From Lachnospiraceae bacterium UBA2868 (GTDB taxonomy: Bacteria; Bacillota_A; Clostridia; Lachnospirales; Lachnospiraceae), in contig DEEW01000108.1 in the NCBI GenBank assembly GCA_002350465.1, positions 15,614 to 32,547 on the forward strand: 16,934 bases of DNA, given 5' to 3'. The notes under the pieces are model-generated. The model made no database searches and was not told the origin of the DNA. It worked only from the letters and a program-made list of their open reading frames with translations. Shown one piece after another: positions 7,780 to 15,651 of the stretch (position 1 is its first letter; each line of letters starts with the position of its first letter). The position numbers were made by a program, and so were the translations under genes.

Positions 7780-7807
7780 ATAATAGCAGAAATTGCGCAA
7801 ATTTCAA
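7780..7807 (-). promoter_or_regulatory. Sigma-A type promoter for the EAL-HDOD gene, with extended -10
   Basis: On the minus strand: TTGAAA (7807-7802), a 16-base spacer, then TATTAT (7785-7780), directly preceded by TGC, the TGn of an extended -10. The expected start of transcription near 7772 gives a leader of under 20 bases that holds just the ribosome site. This separates the EAL-HDOD and 97-residue genes from the five-gene unit upstream, although read-through from that unit is possible because no terminator is visible after 7820. Confidence 0.6.
7789..7805. promoter_or_regulatory. Inverted repeat inside the EAL-HDOD promoter (possible operator)
   Basis: GAAATT and AATTTC (six-base arms, five-base GCGCA centre) form a perfect inverted repeat that fills the spacer and overlaps the -35 box. 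No T-run follows, so it is not a terminator. A dimeric repressor bound here would block RNA polymerase; the factor is unknown and the AT-rich arms could arise by chance. Confidence 0.35.
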
Positions 7808-7819
7808 ACATTTAATGAT

Positions 7820-9751
7820 TTATGCCCCATTCTCTTTCAAAAACCTCAGATATGCGGATTTTGTAAGGGGCCTTGAATAATAAAAGCCCTGTATCTCATC
7901 AACACCCATCTGCGTGAATGATTCCACCATTTCCTCGGTTTCTATTCCCTCCACAAGGACTCTTAAGTTCATATCCTTGAGCATTCTTATCAGGTTTTTG
8001 ATAATAATGTGATTTCCGCCGCTCTCTTCCATCAAAACAAAAGCCCTGTCCAGTTTTACAATGTTCAAAGGCAGCTGTGCTATTCGCATAAGGTTTGAAT
8101 AACCCGTGCCGAAATCATCCAGAGAAACGGTAAATCCGTTTTCCGTAAGCTTTGTTATATTTGTATTTAGCTTTGACTGCGAGTATCCGCTTGCGGTTTC
8201 GGTAATCTCAAGATTGATCTTTGAAGGAGGCACTTTGTACTTTCTGGTAAGATCTATTATATCGTCGGCCAGATTGCTGCGCAGACACTGCATTACAGAG
8301 AGATTGATCTCTATATAATCAACTCCCAACTGTTTAAAATCATCAGAGGCTATAAACTTTACAACCTCTTCAAGAACAAAACTTCCAATTGCGTGAATCG
8401 CCCCGCTTTTTTCGGCAAGGGGGATGAACAGCTGCGGAGAGATATATCCATACTTTGGATCACGCAGGCGAAGAAGCGCTTCGGCGGAAGAAAACTTTCC
8501 GGTTTTCGTATCATATATAGGCTGGTAAAAAACCGAAAAATAATGATTTGCCAATGCCCTGTCTATTATGGTAGACATCTCCTTCTTCATGGTAAACTCT
8601 TTGGTTCCGGTTATGCTTTCAGCTGAAAGGACCCTGCCTGCAGCCTCTGCAAGATCCAGATCCGATATAAGCATAAACAGGGCACTTACATCGGAAATAT
8701 CATCCGGGCATCTTACAAGACACGTATTAATCTCCAGTTCAAAATCGGATATCTCCATCCTGATATTCTGTCTGATTGAATTCGATATTTCCTCGGCGAT
8801 CTCATGGGCGTAAGTGAAATTTTTTCTTGAAAGTTCAACCGCAAATTTACCGTCACCGTTGTAATAACACATGAACTGTGCGTGATATTTTCTCATTATC
8901 CGGAGTATTTCCGCAGACACGGGAGCCATCATCCCCAGCATAGAATCATAGCCGACCATACGCATGGCATACTTGAAATTAGTAATGTTTATCAGTATGA
9001 TCTCCATTTGCTTACCGGTACTGAAATTTGTATACATATCCTCCGCAAAAACCTTGTAGGTATGCATTCCGGTCACAATATCAATGGAGTCCTCAACTCT
9101 CCGGTTTATCAGAACAAGCGCCAGGACACATACAGCGACAGAAAAGCAAACAACGTGATGTCCTCTGGCCAAAACACCTATCACAAGTCCCACCGTGACC
9201 ATGATAATCGGTGCCAACAGCACGTAATATCTTTTGCGGTCGACGTTGTACACGTTTTTTTTCAAAAATGCCAATGCAATGAGACCGTAAAGCACAAATA
9301 TAAAGAAAACCATATAATAGCCCCAGTGTCTTGTAAGCGTTCTGTCGGGGCCTATCTCAAAGGCTATGGGATAAGTCCAGTTCAGCGCCAGAATTGCCAC
9401 ATTAACTGCCATGGGAATAGTACACAATACTATCTCTATTTTAAATTTTGTCAGCTTATGCCATGTGTCCGTAGTGGCAACAATATACAGAAGATACATA
9501 AACGGTATCGAAGATATGAGAAGCAGATAACCGAAATTTACCGCAAAAAACCTGATATCCGACACTTCCCTGATAGAAGCAAACCTTACCCTTGTGGCAT
9601 CAAATACAGAAGCAGCCATAGTAAGTACAACTATCATCGCCATTATCCGGACTCTGTTGGTACCATGCACACTTGTCCTGAAATAATAGACCACGATAAT
9701 ACACAGCAATATAAAAGCACAATAATCATATGCGGCTATATCAGAACCCAT
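7820..9751 (-). CDS. Membrane GGDEF-EAL protein, predicted active c-di-GMP phosphodiesterase
   Basis: Predicted to hydrolyse cyclic-di-GMP to pGpG at the inner face of the membrane. The 643 residues begin with about seven membrane spans (roughly 9-26, 36-51, 72-93, 104-124, 143-163, 175-196, 199-216), a probable sensor of unknown ligand. A GGDEF domain follows (219-385), whose signature is GDGKF (299-303), so cyclase activity is unlikely. The EAL domain (395-635) keeps every catalytic position: E424 of EAL, N483, E515 of EITET, D545/D546 of DDFGTGYS, K566, E601 of EGIET and Q621 of QGFYY. The start ATG at 9751 has GAGG about ten bases upstream and lies seven bases after the paralogue at 9759-11684, with which it shares length and residue numbering throughout. 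Last gene of the five-gene unit. Confidence 0.92.
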   Translation of the reverse strand: MGSDIAAYDYCAFILLCIIVVYYFRTSVHGTNRVRIMAMIVVLTMAASVFDATRVRFASIREVSDIRFFAVNFGYLLLISSIPFMYLLYIVATTDTWHKLTKFKIEIVLCTIPMAVNVAILALNWTYPIAFEIGPDRTLTRHWGYYMVFFIFVLYGLIALAFLKKNVYNVDRKRYYVLLAPIIMVTVGLVIGVLARGHHVVCFSVAVCVLALVLINRRVEDSIDIVTGMHTYKVFAEDMYTNFSTGKQMEIILINITNFKYAMRMVGYDSMLGMMAPVSAEILRIMRKYHAQFMCYYNGDGKFAVELSRKNFTYAHEIAEEISNSIRQNIRMEISDFELEINTCLVRCPDDISDVSALFMLISDLDLAEAAGRVLSAESITGTKEFTMKKEMSTIIDRALANHYFSVFYQPIYDTKTGKFSSAEALLRLRDPKYGYISPQLFIPLAEKSGAIHAIGSFVLEEVVKFIASDDFKQLGVDYIEINLSVMQCLRSNLADDIIDLTRKYKVPPSKINLEITETASGYSQSKLNTNITKLTENGFTVSLDDFGTGYSNLMRIAQLPLNIVKLDRAFVLMEESGGNHIIIKNLIRMLKDMNLRVLVEGIETEEMVESFTQMGVDEIQGFYYSRPLTKSAYLRFLKENGA

Positions 9752-9758
9752 AGAATAT

Positions 9759-11684
9759 CTACCTCATCAGAATGAATCTTATCAGTTCCTTTTTCTCAAG
9801 CGGTCTGCAATACTGATATCCCTGAAGATACTCGCAGTTAAGATCCGTAAGACGTTTTTCCATTTCTTCATTTTCAACGCCCACAGCAACAGTTTCCAGC
9901 CCGAGATCTTCTATCATTTTGAGACTGCCTTCAAATACAACGGAGTTCCCTTCTTTAAGTCCCTCTTTGACAAAGGATCTGTCAAATTTGATCCCTGTAA
10001 GGGGCATCCTGGCAATCCTTTGTACCTCAAATATACCTGCCCCGAAGTCATCCATAAAGATCACAAATCCCACCTGGGCGAGAGCATCTATATTATTCTT
10101 CATTTTTTCGAAGGAGTCCTGGCTGTCAACATCGGTAATATTAAAACAGATGCTTTTGGGTTGAACATTGTAATTCCGTATCGTTGATAAGAGGACTGTC
10201 AGGAGCTCACTCCACATACACTGAACAGGCGACAGATTGATCTCCACATACTCAAATCCGAGAAGCAGGAATTCGGGCATCGACAAAAACCTGCACACTT
10301 CCTCTATAACAAAGGCGGTGATTGCATGAATGGAATTCGTTTTTTCCGCTTCACTTATCAGAAGGTCCGGTCTGATCTGTCCGAAATTCTGATCATTTAG
10401 TCTCAGGAAAGCTTCGGCTCTTACAAACCTGTTTTCACGCACGGAGTACACCGGTTGGTAATGAAGTGTGAAAAGATGCTCTTCAAATGCCCTGTTAATG
10501 ATCTTCATAATATCATGGCGAAGTTCAAAACGCTTTTTATCAAACAGCTTTTCCGCGTATCTGAGTTCACCGCTGTACGCTTCCGCTTCAAGGCCCCCGT
10601 CAAATGCAAGGAGGAATTCGGGATTGTCAATATCCTTCGGACAGGCTATGAAACAGACATTGTTCATGACCTTTACGGACATTTCCCCAATCTCGACTTC
10701 GGAAGCAAGTACGGAATTGATCTCCTGTGCTATGGTAAGATGCCTCGCTTCATATCTTTCATCACAGATCACTGCAAATCTTCCGCCTCCCAAATAGTAC
10801 AAGTCGGCATCTATCCGTGCCTCCCTTGCCCATTTTTCAAGTTTCTTTGCAGTATCCACAATTATGGTCTGAACGGAGAAAAAACCGAACATTTCAATCA
10901 GTGTGTTGTAGTTTGTCATCACCGACATTGTTACGCCGATGGGTGTATTGAGTGCATAGTACTTATGTATATCCTGAACAAATGCATTCATTGAATACAG
11001 CCCCGTAGTACCGTGCATCCGCTCTTCGGGAGACTGTATCCCGAAGACCATCAGCAAAAAGGAGGCAGCAGTAAAATACATCTGTACATAATGATCAGGG
11101 TTAAGCGCCTGCACAATACTGGCAAAAACCATCATTCCATACACCATAAGTACACTGAACATTTTACGGAGATTGAAGAGATTTCTGTATTTGATTACTT
11201 TGACGTAAGCCACAACAGCATATGTATAAGCTATGGCATACAGAACGTAGAAAAGCGGTCCCCTGTGGTACACCCCGTTACCGTCAATCCGGAATATGAT
11301 TCCTGTAAACGGATTGACAAACAGGACAAGGGCGGAAATGATCAGAGCCAGGACAACGTACAAATACGCGAGAGCCTTCCTTTCACGTATTATGTGCCAG
11401 ATTCCGATCATGGCAAACAGATAACCGCAGAAAATCACTGAAGTAAGTGTTGTTCCCAGCAGAGTAAAAACATTCGATATGTAATTACCGACAATGCCCC
11501 TGCTGCCCATAGCCTCATAGTGGTGACCCGCAAGATCAGCAACAGTGGAAACAACTATATCCGCAATAAGGACAAGAGCCCACCTGTTAACGCGGCCTCT
11601 TGTCATTTTACGAATTATGAGAGATATGATCATCAGCACCTCTACTACAAGTGCACAATAATCAAAATATACAAAACTATTCAA
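9759..11684 (-). CDS. Membrane GGDEF-EAL paralogue, predicted catalytically inactive
   Basis: This 641-residue sister of the next gene has the same layout: about seven membrane spans (to about 215), a GGDEF domain (about 222-390) and an EAL domain (about 395-635). The cyclase signature is GGGRF at 299-303. In the EAL domain E424, N483, D545, D546, K566 and Q621 remain. The EAL motif reads EAF, however, the metal-ligand glutamate is N515 (FNITDV), and the EGIE glutamate is V601 (VGVEN). Losing these two should abolish hydrolysis, leaving a likely c-di-GMP or GTP receptor or a partner of the active paralogue. The start is TTG at 11684, overlapping the telA stop by 8 bases. It is supported by alignment of MNSFVYFDYCA with the paralogue's MGSDIAAYDYCA, since later ATGs would cut the first span. 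The ribosome site is weak, so translation is probably coupled to telA. Confidence 0.9.
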   Translation of the reverse strand: MNSFVYFDYCALVVEVLMIISLIIRKMTRGRVNRWALVLIADIVVSTVADLAGHHYEAMGSRGIVGNYISNVFTLLGTTLTSVIFCGYLFAMIGIWHIIRERKALAYLYVVLALIISALVLFVNPFTGIIFRIDGNGVYHRGPLFYVLYAIAYTYAVVAYVKVIKYRNLFNLRKMFSVLMVYGMMVFASIVQALNPDHYVQMYFTAASFLLMVFGIQSPEERMHGTTGLYSMNAFVQDIHKYYALNTPIGVTMSVMTNYNTLIEMFGFFSVQTIIVDTAKKLEKWAREARIDADLYYLGGGRFAVICDERYEARHLTIAQEINSVLASEVEIGEMSVKVMNNVCFIACPKDIDNPEFLLAFDGGLEAEAYSGELRYAEKLFDKKRFELRHDIMKIINRAFEEHLFTLHYQPVYSVRENRFVRAEAFLRLNDQNFGQIRPDLLISEAEKTNSIHAITAFVIEEVCRFLSMPEFLLLGFEYVEINLSPVQCMWSELLTVLLSTIRNYNVQPKSICFNITDVDSQDSFEKMKNNIDALAQVGFVIFMDDFGAGIFEVQRIARMPLTGIKFDRSFVKEGLKEGNSVVFEGSLKMIEDLGLETVAVGVENEEMEKRLTDLNCEYLQGYQYCRPLEKKELIRFILMR

Positions 11685-12810
11685 CTTTCAGACTTTCCCT
11701 GCTTATTTCAAGTATTTTGTCTTTCATTTCAGTCTCAATACGACCGAGTTCCGCTTCGGCTGCCTGTCTCTTTGCTCTTCCGTCAGCCTGGATCTGCATC
11801 ACTTCATCAAATGTCTCTATAAGCATCTGATTGGTAGCGGTAAGTGTCTCTATATCAACGATTCCACGCTCGCTCTCCTTCGCAGACTCTATTGTTGCAG
11901 TCTTAAGTGCTTCAGCGTTCTTCTTGAGAAGTTCATTTGTCATATCCGTTACTTCACGCTGTGCCTTTGCTGCATCCTGAGAATGCTCAAGACCGATGGC
12001 AATTACCATCTGACTCTTCCACAGAGGAATAGTGTTAACAAGAGTCGACTGGATCTTTTCCGCCATAATGGTGTCATTACTCTGGATCAGTCTTATCTGT
12101 GGAGCCATCTGCATGGAAATGTTGCGGGTAAGTTCGAGATCATAAATCTTCTTTTCGAATCTTTCCACCATGGATGCATAATCCCTGGCCTCCTGTGAAT
12201 CCTCCTGAAGACCTGATTCCTCTGCCTTTGCAAGAAGGCGCGGAAGCTCCACTTTTTTTGCCTCATCAAGTTTCTTCTTGCCGGCTATTATATAAAGGCT
12301 AAGCTGCTTGAAATAATCAAGATTCTCGTCATACATCTTGTCAAGCATGGCAACATCTTTAAGGAGTACCTGCTGGTGTCCTTCCATAGCCTTACAGATC
12401 TTGTTAACGTTCACTTCTGCTTTATCGTATTTTGCCTTGAGTGAAGCAAGCTGATTGCCGCCTCTCTTAAACAGCCCTAAAAATCCGCCTTTCTCTTCTT
12501 CAACGGAAAATCCTTTGAGTTCTGTAACAACACCTGTGAGCATTGATCCTATCTCACCCATATCTTTCGTCTTGACACTTGCAAGTGCACCTTCCGAAAA
12601 ATCAGCCACATTCTTCTGTGCCGCTGCCCCATATTGCAGGACAAGCTGGGAATTCTTTATATCGATCTGTGACATATACTTTTCAACCTGGGCAACATCC
12701 TCAGGTGACAGATCCTCTTCTTTCGTCTCAACAATTTCAGCTTTTGGTGCAGAAGCTATGAGTTCTTCCACCCTGCTGTCTACTGCCTGTGCATCAATTA
12801 CTTCACTCAT
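11677..12810 (-). CDS. TelA-family toxic anion resistance protein (YaaN-like)
   Basis: A TelA/YaaN-family protein (Pfam TelA, PF05816), named for tellurite resistance encoded on plasmid RK2; members are linked to survival of tellurite and cell-wall-active antimicrobials, by an unknown mechanism. The 377 residues are almost entirely helical and charged, without signal peptide or membrane span. Visible family features are the N-terminal LSPEDVAQVEKYMSQIDI, the segment FSEGALASVKTKDMGEIG, a middle block around QLSLYIIAGKKKLDE, the conserved TRNISMQMAPQIRLIQ, and a C-terminal coiled coil (about residues 330-377). The ATG at 12810 has AAAGGAG seven bases upstream. It follows xpaC by 13 bases, the same pairing as xpaC-yaaN in B. 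subtilis, which supports both assignments. Joint action at the membrane with XpaC is inferred. Confidence 0.93.
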   Translation of the reverse strand: MSEVIDAQAVDSRVEELIASAPKAEIVETKEEDLSPEDVAQVEKYMSQIDIKNSQLVLQYGAAAQKNVADFSEGALASVKTKDMGEIGSMLTGVVTELKGFSVEEEKGGFLGLFKRGGNQLASLKAKYDKAEVNVNKICKAMEGHQQVLLKDVAMLDKMYDENLDYFKQLSLYIIAGKKKLDEAKKVELPRLLAKAEESGLQEDSQEARDYASMVERFEKKIYDLELTRNISMQMAPQIRLIQSNDTIMAEKIQSTLVNTIPLWKSQMVIAIGLEHSQDAAKAQREVTDMTNELLKKNAEALKTATIESAKESERGIVDIETLTATNQMLIETFDEVMQIQADGRAKRQAAEAELGRIETEMKDKILEISRESLKVE

Positions 12811-12823
12811 CGTATATCTCCTT

Positions 12824-14116
12824 TCACTTGTTAGAATTTATATCGCCTTCCGAAAGCCCCTTTTGAGCCAGAACTGTCTTGAGAACCTGAGCATCCGTTG
12901 TTACATCAAGTACCGAATCCTTGAAGAGCTTGTTCAAAAGCTTACTCATGGCAGAGTTTATTGTATCTATGGTATTTTCAATATCCTGTTTTGCGGATAC
13001 GATTTCCTTGCCCGGTTCACTTACGCTGTCGTATTCCTTGTATGCTTCCACAAGCTTTGCCGCAGTAGGGAGATAATAATCCATCAGTTCTCCTATCCTT
13101 GACATCTGTTCGGGGTGTTCCTTTACCCGTTCAAATATTTCCCGAAGCAGTCCTTCAAATCTGTCCAGCTTTGCCGAAATCTCTATACCCGGAATATCGT
13201 TATTAAGCGTGTGGAACCGTGAAATATAATCATTGCCCTCCCGGATCATACGGGAGAGTGTTGCGGAATCTTCGGCAGATAACGTCGGAAACTGCTGCTC
13301 ATCTTCATATCTTCCCGTTGTGTCTATAACCCTGTCTTTAGTTCCGGACATTTCCAGTTCAAGGTAATGATTGAATACTTCATCAGTTAATATAAACGTC
13401 CGGCAGTTTATGTCAAGATGCCCCTGCGGGAAATAACCAAGCTTGAGAAGTTTTCGAAGTTCCCTGACTACCTGCTTTTCACTTTTTCCCGTCGAAAGTG
13501 AAAGGGTTTTTACATCAATATACTGCCGTTTGCCTATTATCTGAACATAGCGGTCCGCGAGACGCGACATACGATCCGCTCTTATTCCTCCTCCAAGTAT
13601 AGTTCCGAAGGTTCCCGTAAGAAGTACCGGAACAACGAAAGACATACTTGCCACACCGGATGTAACAAGTCCGGTAAGCACCATAATCAGTGTAACTCCG
13701 ACTCCGATCCCGCCGACAATACATTTTACCGTGGATAATCCCGCCCCCACATCTTTGTAGGGGAATGCCAGTTCAGTGTTTTTTTGATTTTTTCTTGCGG
13801 CACTTCTTGCCTTTCTTGCTCTCTCCCTCTCTTTTCTCTCACGCTCCATCTGCGCCCTGATGCGGGCTCTCTCTTCATGAAGCTGTCTTTGGGCTTTTGC
13901 AGTCTCGGTATTACCCGAAAAATCTTCCTTTCTCTGAGACAACGGAACCGCAGCTGTAGCTCCTTCCATTGCACTGTTCATACGGTCTCCCACTCCGTCG
14001 AGAAAGTTGTCCACACTTTTTATAATTACGTCATTCAGATATGACCAGTCGTTATTTTCCATTCCTTCGGTAAATGCTCTTTCGAACTCTTTACCTATTT
14101 TTCTCTTATCAGACAT
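12824..14116 (-). CDS. XpaC-family membrane protein
   Basis: An XpaC-type protein (Pfam XpaC, PF10112), named after B. subtilis XpaC, which affects 5-bromo-4-chloroindolyl phosphate hydrolysis; the molecular role is unknown. The 430 residues divide into an N-terminal helical part (NDWSYLNDVIIKSVDNFLDG), a very basic Arg/Glu coiled coil (about 73-110), and two membrane spans forming a hairpin (about 131-152 and 157-178). A winged-helix-like segment follows (about 198-251: LSLSTGKSEKQVVRELRKLL, a hairpin, then ILTDEVFNHYLELE), then a long helical tail (about 275-425). Both ends should face the cytosol. The ATG at 14116 has AAGGA about ten bases upstream, embedded in the end of the lipoprotein gene. 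telA follows by 13 bases. The family call rests on layout plus the telA neighbour. Confidence 0.88.
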   Translation of the reverse strand: MSDKRKIGKEFERAFTEGMENNDWSYLNDVIIKSVDNFLDGVGDRMNSAMEGATAAVPLSQRKEDFSGNTETAKAQRQLHEERARIRAQMERERKERERARKARSAARKNQKNTELAFPYKDVGAGLSTVKCIVGGIGVGVTLIMVLTGLVTSGVASMSFVVPVLLTGTFGTILGGGIRADRMSRLADRYVQIIGKRQYIDVKTLSLSTGKSEKQVVRELRKLLKLGYFPQGHLDINCRTFILTDEVFNHYLELEMSGTKDRVIDTTGRYEDEQQFPTLSAEDSATLSRMIREGNDYISRFHTLNNDIPGIEISAKLDRFEGLLREIFERVKEHPEQMSRIGELMDYYLPTAAKLVEAYKEYDSVSEPGKEIVSAKQDIENTIDTINSAMSKLLNKLFKDSVLDVTTDAQVLKTVLAQKGLSEGDINSNK

Positions 14117-14122
14117 CTTTTA

Positions 14123-15580
14123 TTATTCCTTCCGGCCATGGGTAAGGACAGGCTTTAAATCATCGCATTCATCCGCCGGAATAACATCCCCTTCTTCAAA
14201 TACGATCCTTATATCTTTTGTCTCGCTGTTATAAGCAACCAGCCGTCCTATCCCGTCAGTGCCTTCACCGGTTATCACGGTATAGAAAACATCAACGGAG
14301 CCATCAGCTCTGACTATAAATCCTTCATACTGAGCATCACCTGTCACCTCTTCCTGCAATTTCTTCTGTGCCAAAGAATTGACGAGGCTGACAAGATCCG
14401 AACCGGTCATTTTGCATGCCGATAAAGCGTCGTTCATATCCATTGCCCTGCGTTTGGACTTATCGTAATTATAGCAGTATATATCCGGATCACTGCCGTC
14501 ATTCGGATAAGAGGCAATCGTAACTGCCGCCTGTACATATCCATCCGTAGTGACAGGATAGGAACATATACTATGCCACCTACCCTCTTCCTCCGGCTGA
14601 TTGGCATATTCGAGTATCTCATGAGAAATCCGCGCATTAAGCTCATCCATTCCGGGGACATGTTCCTGGAACGAGTTAAAATACAGAACTTCATCTACCT
14701 GGTTATATCTTGGATCTTCCTTGTCATATGAATCGTATCCGTAAACCTGCATAACAGTGACAAGAAAGGGAGTTCCGCTCATTTTGTCGCTTGTAAGACC
14801 ATCTGCGGGTCTTGCCCCCGTAATCTCATACGGAAAGATTGCCGAAGAGGTTGTATCTCTTGTATTTGTCCTCATCGTATATATAAAACTCACGGTTTCA
14901 TCACCGGATTCGGAATCAACAAGCGCTACTTCCATCTCCATTGATCCGTCGGAATACAGCGTCGCACGCCTCAGCTGTGGCGCCGATGTCCCACGGTCAC
15001 CTCCACTAAACCTGTACTTAAGGTCATTGCTTATGTCTATATGCGGGTTTCCATTCCCCGACCCAATAGCCGACTCCGGTATTTGCGGCATCTGCCGCAG
15101 TTTCCCGAACATAGCATACATTATATCATTAATTATTACAGGATCTGCATCGATCGAGTCTCCGACTCTTGTAAATCCCATATCTTTATCGGTGCTTTCC
15201 CCCACATATAAATGAACACAATGCCACACAAATTCACTGTCTTCGGCTGTATATGCCTTCTGCTGTTCAACACACGCCATATTGATAGCATCACATAACC
15301 CGACCATTCTCTTTACTTCCGGATTGGGTCTGTCAACATCAAGGTTTATTGATGTTTTCATTGAGCCGCCACCGGTAACGGCTTCTTCCGGCTCCTCTTC
15401 GGGCTCTATTGTCTCATCCTCTCCGCCGTTTGCGGAATCTATAAGAACATCCCCGTCCTCCATAGGATCAACATTACCGAAACTGCTCTTGGGAGCCGTT
15501 TCTTTTTCGCAGGCACACAAAAGCACCATAATAAGAACAAAGTTTAATACTATGATTAATGATCTTATCCTGATGACCAT
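14123..15580 (-). CDS. Uncharacterised lipoprotein, first gene of the xpaC-telA-EAL unit
   Basis: I do not recognise the family. From the ATG at 15580 it has 485 residues: a basic start (MVIRIRS), a hydrophobic core and the lipobox LLCAC, with C24 as the probable lipidated cysteine. An acidic Glu/Asp/Gly linker follows (about 38-73), then a globular extracytoplasmic part with many aromatic, beta-type stretches. The second half (from about residue 275, EVLYFNSFQEHVPGMDELNA) vaguely recalls RsiV/DUF3298-type domains, a weak impression. I prefer 15580 to the ATG at 15589 because the ribosome site AAGGTGG (15597-15591) is ten bases from the former and only one from the latter. xpaC starts six bases after its stop, so the protein likely serves as the outer-surface member of that system. 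Confidence 0.8.
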   Translation of the reverse strand: MVIRIRSLIIVLNFVLIMVLLCACEKETAPKSSFGNVDPMEDGDVLIDSANGGEDETIEPEEEPEEAVTGGGSMKTSINLDVDRPNPEVKRMVGLCDAINMACVEQQKAYTAEDSEFVWHCVHLYVGESTDKDMGFTRVGDSIDADPVIINDIMYAMFGKLRQMPQIPESAIGSGNGNPHIDISNDLKYRFSGGDRGTSAPQLRRATLYSDGSMEMEVALVDSESGDETVSFIYTMRTNTRDTTSSAIFPYEITGARPADGLTSDKMSGTPFLVTVMQVYGYDSYDKEDPRYNQVDEVLYFNSFQEHVPGMDELNARISHEILEYANQPEEEGRWHSICSYPVTTDGYVQAAVTIASYPNDGSDPDIYCYNYDKSKRRAMDMNDALSACKMTGSDLVSLVNSLAQKKLQEEVTGDAQYEGFIVRADGSVDVFYTVITGEGTDGIGRLVAYNSETKDIRIVFEEGDVIPADECDDLKPVLTHGRKE

Positions 15581-15590
15581 GATTTTCATA

Positions 15591-15597
15591 CCACCTT
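15591..15597 (-). promoter_or_regulatory. Ribosome binding site that decides the lipoprotein start
   Basis: The minus strand reads AAGGTGG. It lies one base from the ATG at 15589 and ten from the ATG at 15580, so only the latter is at usable spacing. The signal peptide is then three residues shorter and still begins with a basic stretch. Confidence 0.55.
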
Positions 15598-15651
15598 ACA
15601 GAGTCTTTCCAAAACCCGGCTTACAGATCCGGCCGAAAAACGGGCATAATA

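Noticed and set aside
8882..9775. A 297-codon open frame on the plus strand opposite the GGDEF-EAL gene
   Set aside because: It is rich in His, Tyr and Ser with no recognisable domain, and mirrors the codon pattern of the strongly supported minus-strand gene; it is an antisense shadow.
9759..11684. Idea that the TTG-started EAL gene is a pseudogene
   Set aside because: The frame is full length with all spans and domains intact, and changes are confined to specific catalytic positions, which suggests retained non-enzymatic function rather than decay.
12455..13102. A 215-codon plus-strand open frame across the telA-xpaC junction
   Set aside because: It is antisense to two recognised genes and Ser/Leu-rich without a domain, so a shadow.
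15600..15645. Short GC-rich CCGG/CCGG and CCCG/CGGG pairings after the DUF2298 gene, first considered a terminator
   Set aside because: Stems are only about four base pairs and the T run is short and interrupted; not convincing.
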